Shown here: positions 49,080 through 57,293 of the stretch, in pieces
How positions within the stretch are numbered: the first letter of the stretch is position 1
Layout of the letters: the number at the start of each line of letters is the position of its first letter
From: Pedobacter ginsenosidimutans
GTDB taxonomy: Bacteria; Bacteroidota; Bacteroidia; Sphingobacteriales; Sphingobacteriaceae
Length of the DNA stretch: 64,000 bases
NCBI RefSeq assembly: GCF_001442625.1
Contig: NZ_LMZQ01000004.1
Span: forward strand, 186,001 to 250,000
Direction of reading: 5' to 3'
The notes under the pieces: generated by a model
Database searches by the model: none
What the model saw: the letters and a program-made list of their open reading frames with translations, nothing else
Told to the model about the DNA's origin: nothing
Translations under genes and position numbers: made by a program

Positions 49080-49087
49080 TATTTTTG
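49080..49087 (+). promoter_or_regulatory. Possible -7 element of the acyltransferase gene
   Basis: TATTTTTG matches TAnnTTTG, 51 bases before ATG 49139. No -33 TTG at the standard distance. Confidence 0.4.
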
Positions 49088-49138
49088 TAAAATTAACATT
49101 TGTTAACCTTGCAAACTGTTAAATAAACGTTAATAAAC

Positions 49139-49867
49139 ATGAGAAAACTAGTGGGTGGATTTTATTTACTCTATTCGGCAATTGTATTTTTTATACTCAT
49201 GCTTATTGTTTGCCCCTTTATTCTGATCAGTACAGGTATTTTTAAGGAGAAAACAGGAAGAAAAATTTCTTTCTATTTTCTAAAATTCTGGGCTTGGGCT
49301 TTTAGCCTTTTCACTTTTCTATGGTTTTCTGCCGAAGGAGAAAAAATTGACACTTCGCGGGCTTATATCTACCTAGGCAATCACAGTTCGTTCTTAGATG
49401 CTGTTGCCATTGTAATCTGCATTCCACAGGCCTTCAGTCCACTAGGAAAGATCGAAATGCTTAAAATCCCGGTATTTGGTTGGATTTACAAACGTTTAGT
49501 GGTGATGATCGACCGAAGTAGCAGAGAAAGCCGCGACCATTCTGTAGCTGAACTGAGAAAAGACCTGGCCGATGGACAATCAATTTTGATATTCCCCGAA
49601 GGAACAATGAACAAATCAAACAAGCCTTTAAATCCATTTTATGATGGCGCCTTTCGCTTAGCCATAGAAACCCAAACACCGATTTTACCTTTTGCGATAT
49701 TGAACAGTAAAGCCCACTTACCAAGGACAAACCCACTTCTACTCAACCCCGGGATGATTAGAACAGTATTTGGAGGAGCCATTGAGGCAAAGGGATTGGT
49801 TGCTGAAGATATTGAAGAACTGAAGTGTAAAACATTTAATGTCATTTTGAGCTTGTTGGAAAAGTAA
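49139..49867 (+). CDS. 1-acyl-sn-glycerol-3-phosphate acyltransferase (PlsC-like)
   Basis: 242 residues. Two N-terminal membrane segments (about 8-35 and 48-64) lead into the acyltransferase domain with the NHSSFLD (HX4D) active site at about 81-87 and the FPEGT motif near 145. It would make phosphatidic acid from lysophosphatidic acid at the inner membrane, an early phospholipid step. Lipid substrate inferred from family; other lysolipids possible. Confidence 0.9.
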   Translation: MRKLVGGFYLLYSAIVFFILMLIVCPFILISTGIFKEKTGRKISFYFLKFWAWAFSLFTFLWFSAEGEKIDTSRAYIYLGNHSSFLDAVAIVICIPQAFSPLGKIEMLKIPVFGWIYKRLVVMIDRSSRESRDHSVAELRKDLADGQSILIFPEGTMNKSNKPLNPFYDGAFRLAIETQTPILPFAILNSKAHLPRTNPLLLNPGMIRTVFGGAIEAKGLVAEDIEELKCKTFNVILSLLEK

Positions 49868-50172
49868 GATCATATTTCATCTATCAGGAAATGAAAGTCC
49901 ACTCCCATCAGGTTTAAACAAGCTGCTTTCCACTTTGCAGGTAACAGGCCCAAGCCAAGAGCAGCTCTGCTTTGTGCCTAAACCCGATTGAAATGAAAAG
50001 CCCGCATCCCGATTTTCATCGGGAGAGGACTTGAAATGAAAAGCGGGGCTGCAATACCCGAAGAAACGCTGAACGCCTGTTTTCCAAATTCCAACAATCA
50101 TTTCTTTAAACTACTACCTTCCACAATCCTAACACCCAATCCATTATTATTTCTCCTTTCGGCTTAAAACCC
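49868..50172. repeat. Intergenic region with hairpins and a short direct repeat
   Basis: It holds two copies of TTGAAATGAAAAGC (near 49988 and 50031) on either side of the hairpin CCCGATTTTCATCGGG (about 50008-50023). The second copy is followed by GGGGC where the first has CCCGC, so the ends can pair. No ORF of coding quality; it looks like a repeat insertion. Confidence 0.5.
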
Positions 50173-50180
50173 TATCTTTG
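50173..50180 (+). promoter_or_regulatory. -7 promoter element of the yicC gene (near-leaderless)
   Basis: TATCTTTG ends three bases before ATG 50184, so the transcript would begin at the start codon. A TTG within the box could be mistaken for a start, but it would place the initiation codon inside the promoter. Confidence 0.6.
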
Positions 50181-50183
50181 CGC

Positions 50184-51059
50184 ATGATAAAATCCATGAC
50201 AGGATACGGCTTAGCAACAGCCGATTATGCAAATGCGAAGTATAGTGTCGAAATCAAATCGCTCAACAGTAAATTCCTGGAGCTGAATTTAAAATATCCT
50301 AAAGCTTTTTCTGATAAAGAGCTGATTCTGCGCAACATCTGCAGTAAAGACATCGAAAGAGGAAAAGTAAGTTTAAGCATCAATGTAGAACGTACCAATG
50401 GTGAAGTTACGGGTGCTACCATCAATACGGCGTTATTAAGCCACTACTACAAACAGCTTATTGCCGTTAACAACGAATTGGGTGCTGATAGCAGTAATTT
50501 ATTGCAAACCGCATTAACTTTTCCTGATGTAATCAGTTACAAGGAAGAAAGTGTAAGTGAGGATGAGTGGAACCATTTATTTCAGATTTTTACTTCGGCT
50601 TTGGCCAATTTCAATAAATTCAGAGAAGATGAAGGCTCAGTTTTAAAGGCCGATTTAGAGCTGAGAATTAAAAATATTCTTTCTTATTTCAAATCTGTTG
50701 AGGAATTAGAGCCTAAAAGGATTACCGCTATCCGTGATAAATTTACACAGTTTTTGGATGATGCTGTTGGTAAGGTAAATATCGATCAGAACCGTTTCGA
50801 ACAGGAATTGATCTACTATATTGACAAAATAGACATTACCGAAGAAAAAACACGTTTAAAAAGCCACTGCGATTATTTCTTGCAAACTTTAGCAAGCAAA
50901 GAAGCAAACGGCAAAAAAATGGGTTTCATTTCTCAGGAAATTGGAAGAGAAATTAATACCATGGGTGCTAAAGCAAACGACGCCCAGATGCAACAATTTG
51001 TTGTAGGTATGAAAGAAGAATTAGAAAAGATAAAAGAACAGTTATTGAATGTGTTGTAG
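50184..51059 (+). CDS. yicC: YicC/YloC-family endoribonuclease
   Basis: 291 residues. The N-terminal MTGYG motif (residues 4-8 region) and the C-terminal RLKSHCDYFLQTL...GKKMGFISQEIGREINTMGAKANDAQMQ are the family signatures. Family members are endoribonucleases that affect sRNA stability. It opens a yicC-gmk-(repeat)-nadD cluster, an order shared with other bacteria for the first two. Confidence 0.94.
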   Translation: MIKSMTGYGLATADYANAKYSVEIKSLNSKFLELNLKYPKAFSDKELILRNICSKDIERGKVSLSINVERTNGEVTGATINTALLSHYYKQLIAVNNELGADSSNLLQTALTFPDVISYKEESVSEDEWNHLFQIFTSALANFNKFREDEGSVLKADLELRIKNILSYFKSVEELEPKRITAIRDKFTQFLDDAVGKVNIDQNRFEQELIYYIDKIDITEEKTRLKSHCDYFLQTLASKEANGKKMGFISQEIGREINTMGAKANDAQMQQFVVGMKEELEKIKEQLLNVL

Positions 51060-51117
51060 TGTTAGGCGGTGAGCGATAAGCGCTTAACGCCAGACGCCAT
51101 TCGCAAAAATTTTAAAA

Positions 51118-51684
51118 ATGCAAGGCAAATTAATCATATTTTCGGCACCATCAGGAGCAGGTAAAACCACTATAGTACATCATTTATTAACGAAATTTCC
51201 TGAGCTGAGCTTTTCTATTTCTGCAACCACCCGCGAATTGAGAGGTGCTGAAACACATGAAAACGATTACTATTTTATTAGCAAGGAAGAGTTTTTGCAC
51301 AAAGTAGCCCGCCAGGAGTTTGTGGAGTTTGAAGAAGTTTATAATGGAACTTTTTATGGCACCTTACGTTCAGAAATAGAACGCATCTGGAATGATGGCA
51401 AACATGTTATTTTCGATATTGATGTAGAAGGCGGTATCCGTTTAAAAAGAAAATATGAGGAAGATGCTTTGGCAATTTTTGTTCAGCCACCATCATTGGA
51501 TGTTTTAAAAGAACGTTTAAGTGGCCGCGGAACAGATAGTCCGGAAAAATTACAGGAACGTTTTATCAAAGCTGAAAAAGAATTGCTTTATGCAGATAAA
51601 TTTGATGTGATTTTAAAAAATTACGATCTGGCTACAGCTTGTGCGGAAGCGGAGCAATTGGTAGGAGATTTTTTGAAGAAATAG
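51118..51684 (+). CDS. gmk: Guanylate kinase
   Basis: 188 residues. P-loop IFSAPSGAGKTTIVHHL at the N-terminus, the GMP-binding SATTRELRGAETHENDYYF, and HVIFDIDVEGGIRLKRK follow. It phosphorylates GMP to GDP for nucleotide supply. It starts 58 bases after yicC, as part of the same unit. Confidence 0.97.
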   Translation: MQGKLIIFSAPSGAGKTTIVHHLLTKFPELSFSISATTRELRGAETHENDYYFISKEEFLHKVARQEFVEFEEVYNGTFYGTLRSEIERIWNDGKHVIFDIDVEGGIRLKRKYEEDALAIFVQPPSLDVLKERLSGRGTDSPEKLQERFIKAEKELLYADKFDVILKNYDLATACAEAEQLVGDFLKK

Positions 51685-51720
51685 TTTTCTAAAGAAAAAT
51701 AGATTTTTTTTAAATTAATC

Positions 51721-51822
51721 CGTCATTGCGAACCGCAGCGACGGAAAAAGAGCATAAGGGTGAAGCAATCTTTTTTGCAAAATAGATTGCTTCGGCTCCC
51801 TCAGCCCAGCCTCGCAATGACG
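51721..51822. repeat. REP-like inverted repeat (GTCATTGCGAG / GAAGCAATCT type)
   Basis: CGTCATTGCGAACCGCAGCG with GAAGCAATCT in the left arm; AGATTGCTTCGG and CCTCGCAATGACG in the right arm. Same family as 16822-16917. It lies between gmk and nadD and ends 26 bases before the nadD ATG. Confidence 0.85.
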
Positions 51823-51848
51823 GATCATAAATACTGAAAACCGCAAAC

Positions 51849-52421
51849 ATGAAAACTGGTCTTTTCTTTGGTTCATACAACCCCATCCATACCGGGCATT
51901 TAATTATTGCCAATTATATGGCTAACCATACTGAGCTTGATGAAGTGTGGTTGGTGGTTTCTCCACATAATCCCTTAAAAGACAAAAGTGGTTTAACCAA
52001 TATGTACGACCGTTTGGAAATGGCCAAACTGGCGACAGAAAATGCAGAACATATCCGTGTGAGCGATATTGAATTTGCATTGCCGCAGCCATCTTACACC
52101 ATCGATACCTTAACCTATCTTCATGAGAAATATCCTGAAAAGGAGTTTGTGTTGATTATGGGTGCAGATAATCTGGTATCATTCAAAAAATGGAAAAACT
52201 ACGAGGTGCTTTTAAAAAACTATCAGATTTACGTTTACCCACGCCCTGAGGCGAATGTAAGTGAATGGGAAAATCATCCTTCCATCACTTTTACCAAAAC
52301 CCCTTTAATGGAAATTTCGTCAACTTTTATCCGCAAAGCCATTAAAGAGAAAAAGAATGTTCAGTTTTTTCTGCCCGATAAAGTGATCGATTTCATTGAA
52401 GGCAAGGGCATGTATAAATAG
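51849..52421 (+). CDS. nadD: Nicotinate-nucleotide adenylyltransferase
   Basis: 190 residues. The nucleotidyltransferase motif GLFFGSYNPIHTGHLIIANY (HxGH-type) opens the protein, followed by VSPHNPLKD, PQPSYTIDTL, FVLIMGADNL and the ISSTFIRKAI signature. It makes nicotinate adenine dinucleotide in NAD synthesis. It is separated from gmk by a REP-like element. Confidence 0.96.
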   Translation: MKTGLFFGSYNPIHTGHLIIANYMANHTELDEVWLVVSPHNPLKDKSGLTNMYDRLEMAKLATENAEHIRVSDIEFALPQPSYTIDTLTYLHEKYPEKEFVLIMGADNLVSFKKWKNYEVLLKNYQIYVYPRPEANVSEWENHPSITFTKTPLMEISSTFIRKAIKEKKNVQFFLPDKVIDFIEGKGMYK

Positions 52422-52563
52422 CAGAGACCAATATTTCTAATCTATACAGCATTAAAAAAGCAACAGGCTTACAACACATTGTATTAAATCGATTACTTGG
52501 ATTGGTTTTTGTTTAATTCGCCTTTTGATTACTAATTTAGCGGCAGCAGATACAACAAAACAC

Positions 52564-54264
52564 GTGAAAAAAAACTTATTTATACTCATTGCCCTTTGTG
52601 GCGCTGCATTTTCGGCAAGCGCACAACAGAAAACCTACTTAGAATTATTGGCTAATCAACCTAAATGGGTAGATTCGGTTTTTAACAAACTTAACCGCAG
52701 AGAGCGTATTGCACAGATGTTCTTTGTTAGAGCCCATACCAATTTGGGTAAAAAATATACCGATTCGGTTGGTCAGGTAATTAAAAAAGAACAATTGGGT
52801 GGGGTTATCTTTTTTCAGGGAGGCCCTGGTCGACAGGTTTTAGCCACCAATGCCTATCAAAAATTAAGCAGGGTACCATTAATTGTGGCAAATGATGGGG
52901 AATGGGGCCTGGGCATGCGCCTTGATAGTACCATTTCTTATCCTTATCAAATGACTCTGGGGGCGATCCAAAACAAGGAGCTTTTGTATAAAATGGGCCT
53001 GGAAGTGGCCAAAGATTACAAACGCATGGGTATGCAGATGAATTTAGCCCCCGATGCCGACATCAACAACAATCCCAAAAACCCGGTAATCAACTACCGC
53101 TCTTTCGGCGAAAACAAATACAACGTAACCACTAAGGTTGCCGCTTATATGAAAGGCATGCAGGATGGTGGTTTATTAACTACGTTGAAACATTTCCCTG
53201 GTCATGGCGATACTGATGTAGATTCGCACTACGATTTACCACAGCTTACTTTCTCTGCTACACGTTTAGATACATTGGAGATGTATCCGTTTAAAGAGTT
53301 GATTAAACAAGGTGCGTCGGGTGTGATGATTGCCCACATGAACATCCCATCGTTAGATGCTACACCAAACCTACCTTCTACCTTATCTAAACCGATTGTT
53401 ACAGGCATTTTGAAGCAAAAATTAGGCTTTAAAGGTTTGATTATCTCTGACGCGATGGATATGAAAGGCGTGGTAAAATATTTCAAAGATGGTGAAGCTG
53501 ATTTAATGGGTATCATTGCCGGAAACGATATTATTGAACTATCTGAAAATAGCGACAGGGCCATTAAATTGGTGCGTAAAGCCGTAAGACAGGATCGTGT
53601 AAGCATGGCCGAAGTAGACCAGAGTGTGCGTAAAATATTGACCGCAAAATACTGGGCAGGCCTGGCCAAACGCGATACGATTGTAACCCAAGGTGTTGTT
53701 GCAGGTGTAAACCGCAAGTCTAGCAATGCTTTGGTACAAGAGCTGGCCAATGCATCGGTAACGCTGTTAAAAGGTAAAGATTATATCAAGCGCCTCATCC
53801 CGATCAGAAGAACAGCCATTATCAGCATCGGTGTACCATCGGTTACCACTTTCCAAAAAGAGGTTTCGAAAGGTTATTATAACTCTGTTTATTATGTGCT
53901 GGATAAAGATGCCAGTGCTACTCAGATTTCGAACATCGCCCGCGAAATCGGCGCATTTGATCAGGTGATTGTGGGTATTCACGATAGTCGTGCAAGACCA
54001 GCCAATAATATTCAGCTAAATGCAGGCGTAAAGAATTTTATTAAAGAATTATCGGCAAAGAATGCTGTTTTTGCGCTCTTTGCAAATCCATATAATCTGG
54101 CTGGTTTATCAGGGTTGGAAAACAGTAAAGGTTTGGTTGTTGCCTATCAAAAAGAAGATTATATGCAAATTTCAGCTGCTGCCGTAATTAATAACAGATT
54201 GGTACCAACAGGAAAGTTGCCTGTAGGCGTGGCGCCGTTTTATAAATTTGGGGATGGATTATAG
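52564..54264 (+). CDS. Glycoside hydrolase family 3 protein, NagZ-like
   Basis: 566 residues from GTG 52564, which puts a signal peptide (KKNLFILIALCGAAFSASAQ) at the very start; a TTG 39 bases upstream adds a non-signal tail. The NagZ acid/base motif KHFPGHGDTDVDSHYDLP is near 214-231, and the nucleophile motif IISDAMDMKGV near 297-307. Beta-N-acetylglucosaminidases of this type release GlcNAc from peptidoglycan fragments. The secreted location suggests wall turnover or chitin-type substrates. A C-terminal domain of about 200 residues follows. Confidence 0.88.
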   Translation: MKKNLFILIALCGAAFSASAQQKTYLELLANQPKWVDSVFNKLNRRERIAQMFFVRAHTNLGKKYTDSVGQVIKKEQLGGVIFFQGGPGRQVLATNAYQKLSRVPLIVANDGEWGLGMRLDSTISYPYQMTLGAIQNKELLYKMGLEVAKDYKRMGMQMNLAPDADINNNPKNPVINYRSFGENKYNVTTKVAAYMKGMQDGGLLTTLKHFPGHGDTDVDSHYDLPQLTFSATRLDTLEMYPFKELIKQGASGVMIAHMNIPSLDATPNLPSTLSKPIVTGILKQKLGFKGLIISDAMDMKGVVKYFKDGEADLMGIIAGNDIIELSENSDRAIKLVRKAVRQDRVSMAEVDQSVRKILTAKYWAGLAKRDTIVTQGVVAGVNRKSSNALVQELANASVTLLKGKDYIKRLIPIRRTAIISIGVPSVTTFQKEVSKGYYNSVYYVLDKDASATQISNIAREIGAFDQVIVGIHDSRARPANNIQLNAGVKNFIKELSAKNAVFALFANPYNLAGLSGLENSKGLVVAYQKEDYMQISAAAVINNRLVPTGKLPVGVAPFYKFGDGL

Positions 54265-54310
54265 GTTTTGCCACTAAGACACAAAGAATTAATATCAGGT
54301 GAAAATATTT

Positions 54311-54340
54311 TGTCATTCTGAGCGCAGCGAAGAATCTTTT
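54311..54340. repeat. Half REP-like element (GTCATTCTGAGCGCAGCGAAGAATCT type)
   Basis: TGTCATTCTGAGCGCAGCGA then AGAATCTTTT resembles the left arms of the other GTCAT elements with the core changed. The right arm is not present. Confidence 0.55.
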
Positions 54341-54390
54341 GCCACAGAGAAGTGGATTAATATTCCGCATTAGCCTCAACCATGTCATTA

Positions 54391-54438
54391 CCCTGACCTG
54401 TAGCGAAGCGGAAAGCTACGTAGTAAATTTATTTCAGG
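54391..54438. repeat. Interspersed repeat, copy 2 of 2 (CCCTGA...TTCAGG)
   Basis: Almost identical to 9313-9361: CCCTGACCTGTAGCGAAG and a TTTCAGG end; the last base of the right end is changed. It sits between the GH3 gene and a small acidic gene. Confidence 0.7.
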
Positions 54439-54529
54439 ATCTCTATTAATAGCTTTACCTTCAGCCTTTTAGATTTCCCTAAAACAATTTCACTCTCAAA
54501 ACGATTATCTAACATAAAACCTTAATGTT

Positions 54530-54739
54530 ATGATAGATCCAGAAGACGACAATTATTCAAACGATCCAAACGATGCTTTACGCAGAGAAGATGATGTTGA
54601 AAATATCAATGAAATTAATGGCGACGACACCAGCATTGAACATGATAAAGATCTGCTGGAACAAGCTGACGAAGCATCTAGGGCTTCTTATGAGTTAAAC
54701 CTCGATGATGAGCTAGATGAAGATGATTTAGACGATTAA
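54530..54739 (+). CDS. Small acidic protein, 69 residues, unknown
   Basis: ATG 54530, 69 residues of which over a third are Asp or Glu, with a DDELDEDDLDD end. No cysteine, no membrane segment. A strong terminator follows directly. Probably disordered; may bind basic partners or cations. No named family recognised. Similar small acidic proteins are common in Sphingobacteriaceae (recall). Confidence 0.72.
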   Translation: MIDPEDDNYSNDPNDALRREDDVENINEINGDDTSIEHDKDLLEQADEASRASYELNLDDELDEDDLDD

Positions 54740-54741
54740 CA

Positions 54742-54779
54742 AAAAAGCCATCCCGATTTTTACATCAGGACGGCTTTTT
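54742..54779 (+). terminator. Terminator of the small acidic gene
   Basis: AAAAAGCCATCCCGAT (54742-54757) pairs with ATCAGGACGGCTTTTT (54764-54779) with two mismatches and a T-run. It may work in both directions, as AAAAAA leads in. Confidence 0.85.
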
Positions 54780-54830
54780 ATATTCTTTACCAGGCCTTAC
54801 CATAAACCTTACGCCTTTTACCTTAAACCT

Positions 54831-55364
54831 TTACTTAGCCTTCGGCTTATAAGTTTCGGGATTAACCGCGGTGGTTGTCCATCCTTTTAAAAATGAAGTG
54901 ATTTTCTTTACATCGTGTCCAACTTTCTTTTTACCATTGGCTGCTAATTCATCTGTTTCCAGGTAAGAAGAATTTTCGATATGCAATACTTTTCCTTTGC
55001 CGTCCAAAATCAAAAATACCGGAAAACCAAAACGTTGAGGGTAGCCTAAGCTAGCTAAAACAGTTTCATTTTTATTTTCAGGGCTGTAATTAACCAAAAC
55101 GGTTTCAAAATTATCGTTAATGTATTTTTTCAGCGTTGCTGTGCTGTCAACCAGATTATGAAAGGCAATACACCAACTGCACCAGTTACCACCAACCTGT
55201 AACAAAACATGTTTATTTTCTTTGGCAGCTTTTGCAACCGCAGCAGCAATTTCAGCTTTAGCATCCGCTTGTGGATTATAGATATGAACGCCTTCTTTTT
55301 TCGCCTGACTAAACGCCGTTGTCGAAATCAACACAGCAGTTAATAAAATGATTAATTTTTTCAT
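54831..55364 (-). CDS. Thioredoxin-fold protein, secreted
   Basis: 177 residues with a signal peptide ending TTAFSQ. The redox site GGNWCSWCIAF (CxxC) is near residue 60-63, followed by FPVFLILDGKGKVL, the cis-Pro strand. It would act as a periplasmic disulfide reductase or isomerase. The CSWC pair is seen in DUF255-/Thioredoxin_7-like members. Single-gene unit, convergent with the small acidic gene. Confidence 0.88.
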   Translation of the reverse strand: MKKLIILLTAVLISTTAFSQAKKEGVHIYNPQADAKAEIAAAVAKAAKENKHVLLQVGGNWCSWCIAFHNLVDSTATLKKYINDNFETVLVNYSPENKNETVLASLGYPQRFGFPVFLILDGKGKVLHIENSSYLETDELAANGKKKVGHDVKKITSFLKGWTTTAVNPETYKPKAK

Positions 55365-55540
55365 GATTTTCGATGAATAATAATAGCAAATGTAATAAAG
55401 TCTAGTATTACAATGGATTATTCGCGAATTCTTTACAGAGCAGAAACATTGGTCATTGATGGAATTGTCTTAACAAGGAGAGATTAATTCAAGACGTTTT
55501 TACTTTTACCACCTTCCATTCTCCATCTTCCATTTTTACC

Positions 55541-55548
55541 TATCTTTG
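55541..55548 (+). promoter_or_regulatory. -7 promoter element of the TatD-family gene (near-leaderless)
   Basis: TATCTTTG, exact TAnnTTTG, ends seven bases before ATG 55556. The pyrimidine-rich CCATCTTCCATTTTT that precedes it is nearly the same as at 16716-16735 (minus strand). Confidence 0.6.
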
Positions 55549-55555
55549 TTTTCCA

Positions 55556-56209
55556 ATGGATTTTTTAGACATACATACCCACAAAGTTGCCACCCAACCT
55601 GGGGTAATCAGCATTCAAAGTTTGTCATTAACCATCGATATCTTTTTAGCGATGCCTAAAACCAAGCCAATTTCGGTTGGGCTGCATCCCTGGTTTGCTA
55701 AAATTGATCACTTGGAGCTCCAAATGAAATATTTAACTGTTGTGGTCAATCAACCCAATGTTAAACAGATCGGCGAATGCGGTTTAGATCGTTTGAGGGG
55801 TGAAAACCTGGAAAATCAGACCATAATCTTAGAAAAACAGATCGAATTGGCAGAAAAAATCAATAAACCATTGATTTTACATTGTGTTAAATGCTTTTCA
55901 GAGTTAATTGCAATTAAAGAACGATTAAAAGTCAAGGTACCGATGATTATCCATGGTTTTAATAAAAATGAGCAGCTTGGCCAACAGTTAATTGATAAAG
56001 GTTTCCTTCTTTCCTTTGGAATAACTGCTTTAAAAGAAAATTCGGGCGCAGCTAAGCTGATTCAAAGTACCGATCAATTTTTCCTGGAAACTGATGATTC
56101 GGATATCTCAATTGAAGAAATTTACCAAGCCGCAGCCATTTTAAAAAAATGTAGCATTGATGAGCTTAAAGCTCGTATTTTTGCAGACTGGAAAAACTTA
56201 AAAAGTTAA
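55556..56209 (+). CDS. TatD-family metal-dependent hydrolase
   Basis: 217 residues, amidohydrolase TIM barrel. DIHTHK holds the first metal-binding His pair, IGECGLDRL the Glu, LHCVK and IIHGFN two His, and FLETDDSD the Asp. TatD proteins are 3'-5' DNA exonucleases or related phosphoesterases. It is shorter than TatD itself (about 260), as usual in this subgroup. It is preceded by a near-leaderless promoter. Confidence 0.88.
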   Translation: MDFLDIHTHKVATQPGVISIQSLSLTIDIFLAMPKTKPISVGLHPWFAKIDHLELQMKYLTVVVNQPNVKQIGECGLDRLRGENLENQTIILEKQIELAEKINKPLILHCVKCFSELIAIKERLKVKVPMIIHGFNKNEQLGQQLIDKGFLLSFGITALKENSGAAKLIQSTDQFFLETDDSDISIEEIYQAAAILKKCSIDELKARIFADWKNLKS

Positions 56210-56285
56210 CCACGAGGCAGAAACCACGGGAGAAAATATTTCCGTGTTAATTCGTGTCTCCGTGGCAAAAATATAATAAAAAACG

Positions 56286-56355
56286 AACCACAGATTAGCA
56301 CAGATACACACAGATAAAAACCCAAAATCTGTGTTCATCCTTTTCATCTGTGGTT
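56286..56355. repeat. Inverted repeat (AACCACAGAT...ATCTGTGGTT)
   Basis: AACCACAGAT and ATCTGTGGTT are exact inverted ends, with ACACAGAT and ATCTGTGT pairing inside. A weaker pair of CCACG-type repeats precedes it. It ends 17 bases before the tcdA start and may form a hairpin in the message leader. Confidence 0.7.
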
Positions 56356-56372
56356 AAATATGAAAAATTAAT

Positions 56373-57167
56373 ATGTCTGATGTTAGCTGGCTTTCGCGCT
56401 CTGCCCTCCTTGTTGGAAATGATGGAATAGAAAAACTCCAATCGAAACATGTTTTAGTGATCGGTTTGGGCGGTGTAGGTTCTTTTGCTGCCGAATTTAT
56501 CTGCCGTTCAGGCGTTGGCGAAATGACCATTGTTGATGGCGATGTAGTTGACCCAACCAACCGGAACAGGCAGCTGCCTGCTTTGGCGACCAATCATGGT
56601 GTGAGCAAAGCCGCAATTATGCAAGAGCGTTTATTGGCTATTAATCCCGAACTAAAACTTCATGTTGTAAATACTTTTCTTACCCCAGAGAAATGCAGGG
56701 AAATTTTAGAAACTGGCTTTGATTACATTATGGATTGCATTGACAGTGTAATGCCAAAAATCACTTTACTGGGAACAGCATTGGAAAAGAACATTCCTAT
56801 TGTTAGCTCAATGGGTGCAGGTGGCAAAATGGATCCCACCAGAATAAGGATTACATTACTTCCTGATACTTATCAATGCGTTTTTGCGAGTTATGTGCGT
56901 AAAAGGTTGAACAAACTTGCAAATGCAAGCAAAATAAAGGCTGTTTTCTCAACTGAAGAAATGGATAAAAACTCAATGATCATGACTGATGGGAGTAATT
57001 TCAAGCGCTCCGCTTATGGCACGGTTTCTTACCTGCCTGCAGCATTTGGTGGTGCCTGCGCCTCGGTTGTAATACGTGATCTGCTTGGTCTGCCAATCGA
57101 AATGGCCGAACGCCCCGCAAGGATCAGCCATAAAACACTCAATAAACGGAAAAGTAAAAAATCCTGA
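56373..57167 (+). CDS. tcdA: tRNA threonylcarbamoyladenosine dehydratase (ThiF/E1-like)
   Basis: 264 residues. The E1-like nucleotide site VLVIGLGGVGSFAAEFICRSG, then TIVDGDVVDPTNRNRQ (Arg finger), and FDYIMDCIDSV follow, and the C-terminal part is as in CsdL/TcdA. It activates the carboxylate of t6A37 by adenylation to form cyclic ct6A in tRNAs reading ANN codons. Start at ATG 56373. Distinguished from ThiF/MoeB by the shorter C-terminus and absence of the zinc CxxC pairs. Confidence 0.92.
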   Translation: MSDVSWLSRSALLVGNDGIEKLQSKHVLVIGLGGVGSFAAEFICRSGVGEMTIVDGDVVDPTNRNRQLPALATNHGVSKAAIMQERLLAINPELKLHVVNTFLTPEKCREILETGFDYIMDCIDSVMPKITLLGTALEKNIPIVSSMGAGGKMDPTRIRITLLPDTYQCVFASYVRKRLNKLANASKIKAVFSTEEMDKNSMIMTDGSNFKRSAYGTVSYLPAAFGGACASVVIRDLLGLPIEMAERPARISHKTLNKRKSKKS

Positions 57168-57255
57168 TCCAGAAGAATTATTGATATCATGATTTCGAGA
57201 AAATTTTAAATTGTTGTAAGTTAGGGTAAGATTAAACCACCCTGCCCTACGGGCA

Positions 57256-57278
57256 CCTCCCGATTTACAATCGGGAGG
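57256..57278. other. Perfect hairpin upstream of the AddA-type gene
   Basis: CCTCCCGATT (57256-57265) and AATCGGGAGG (57269-57278) form a ten-pair stem with a three-base loop. The 3' arm contains GGGAGG, 15 bases before ATG 57294. It could be a terminator-like repeat of the preceding gene or a leader hairpin; there is no T-run. Confidence 0.6.
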
Positions 57279-57293
57279 AATTAAGAAAGACAT

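Noticed and set aside
53229..53750. 173-codon frame antisense to the GH3 gene
   Set aside because: Covers the GH3 catalytic motifs on the other strand; Ser/Thr-rich translation typical of a shadow frame.
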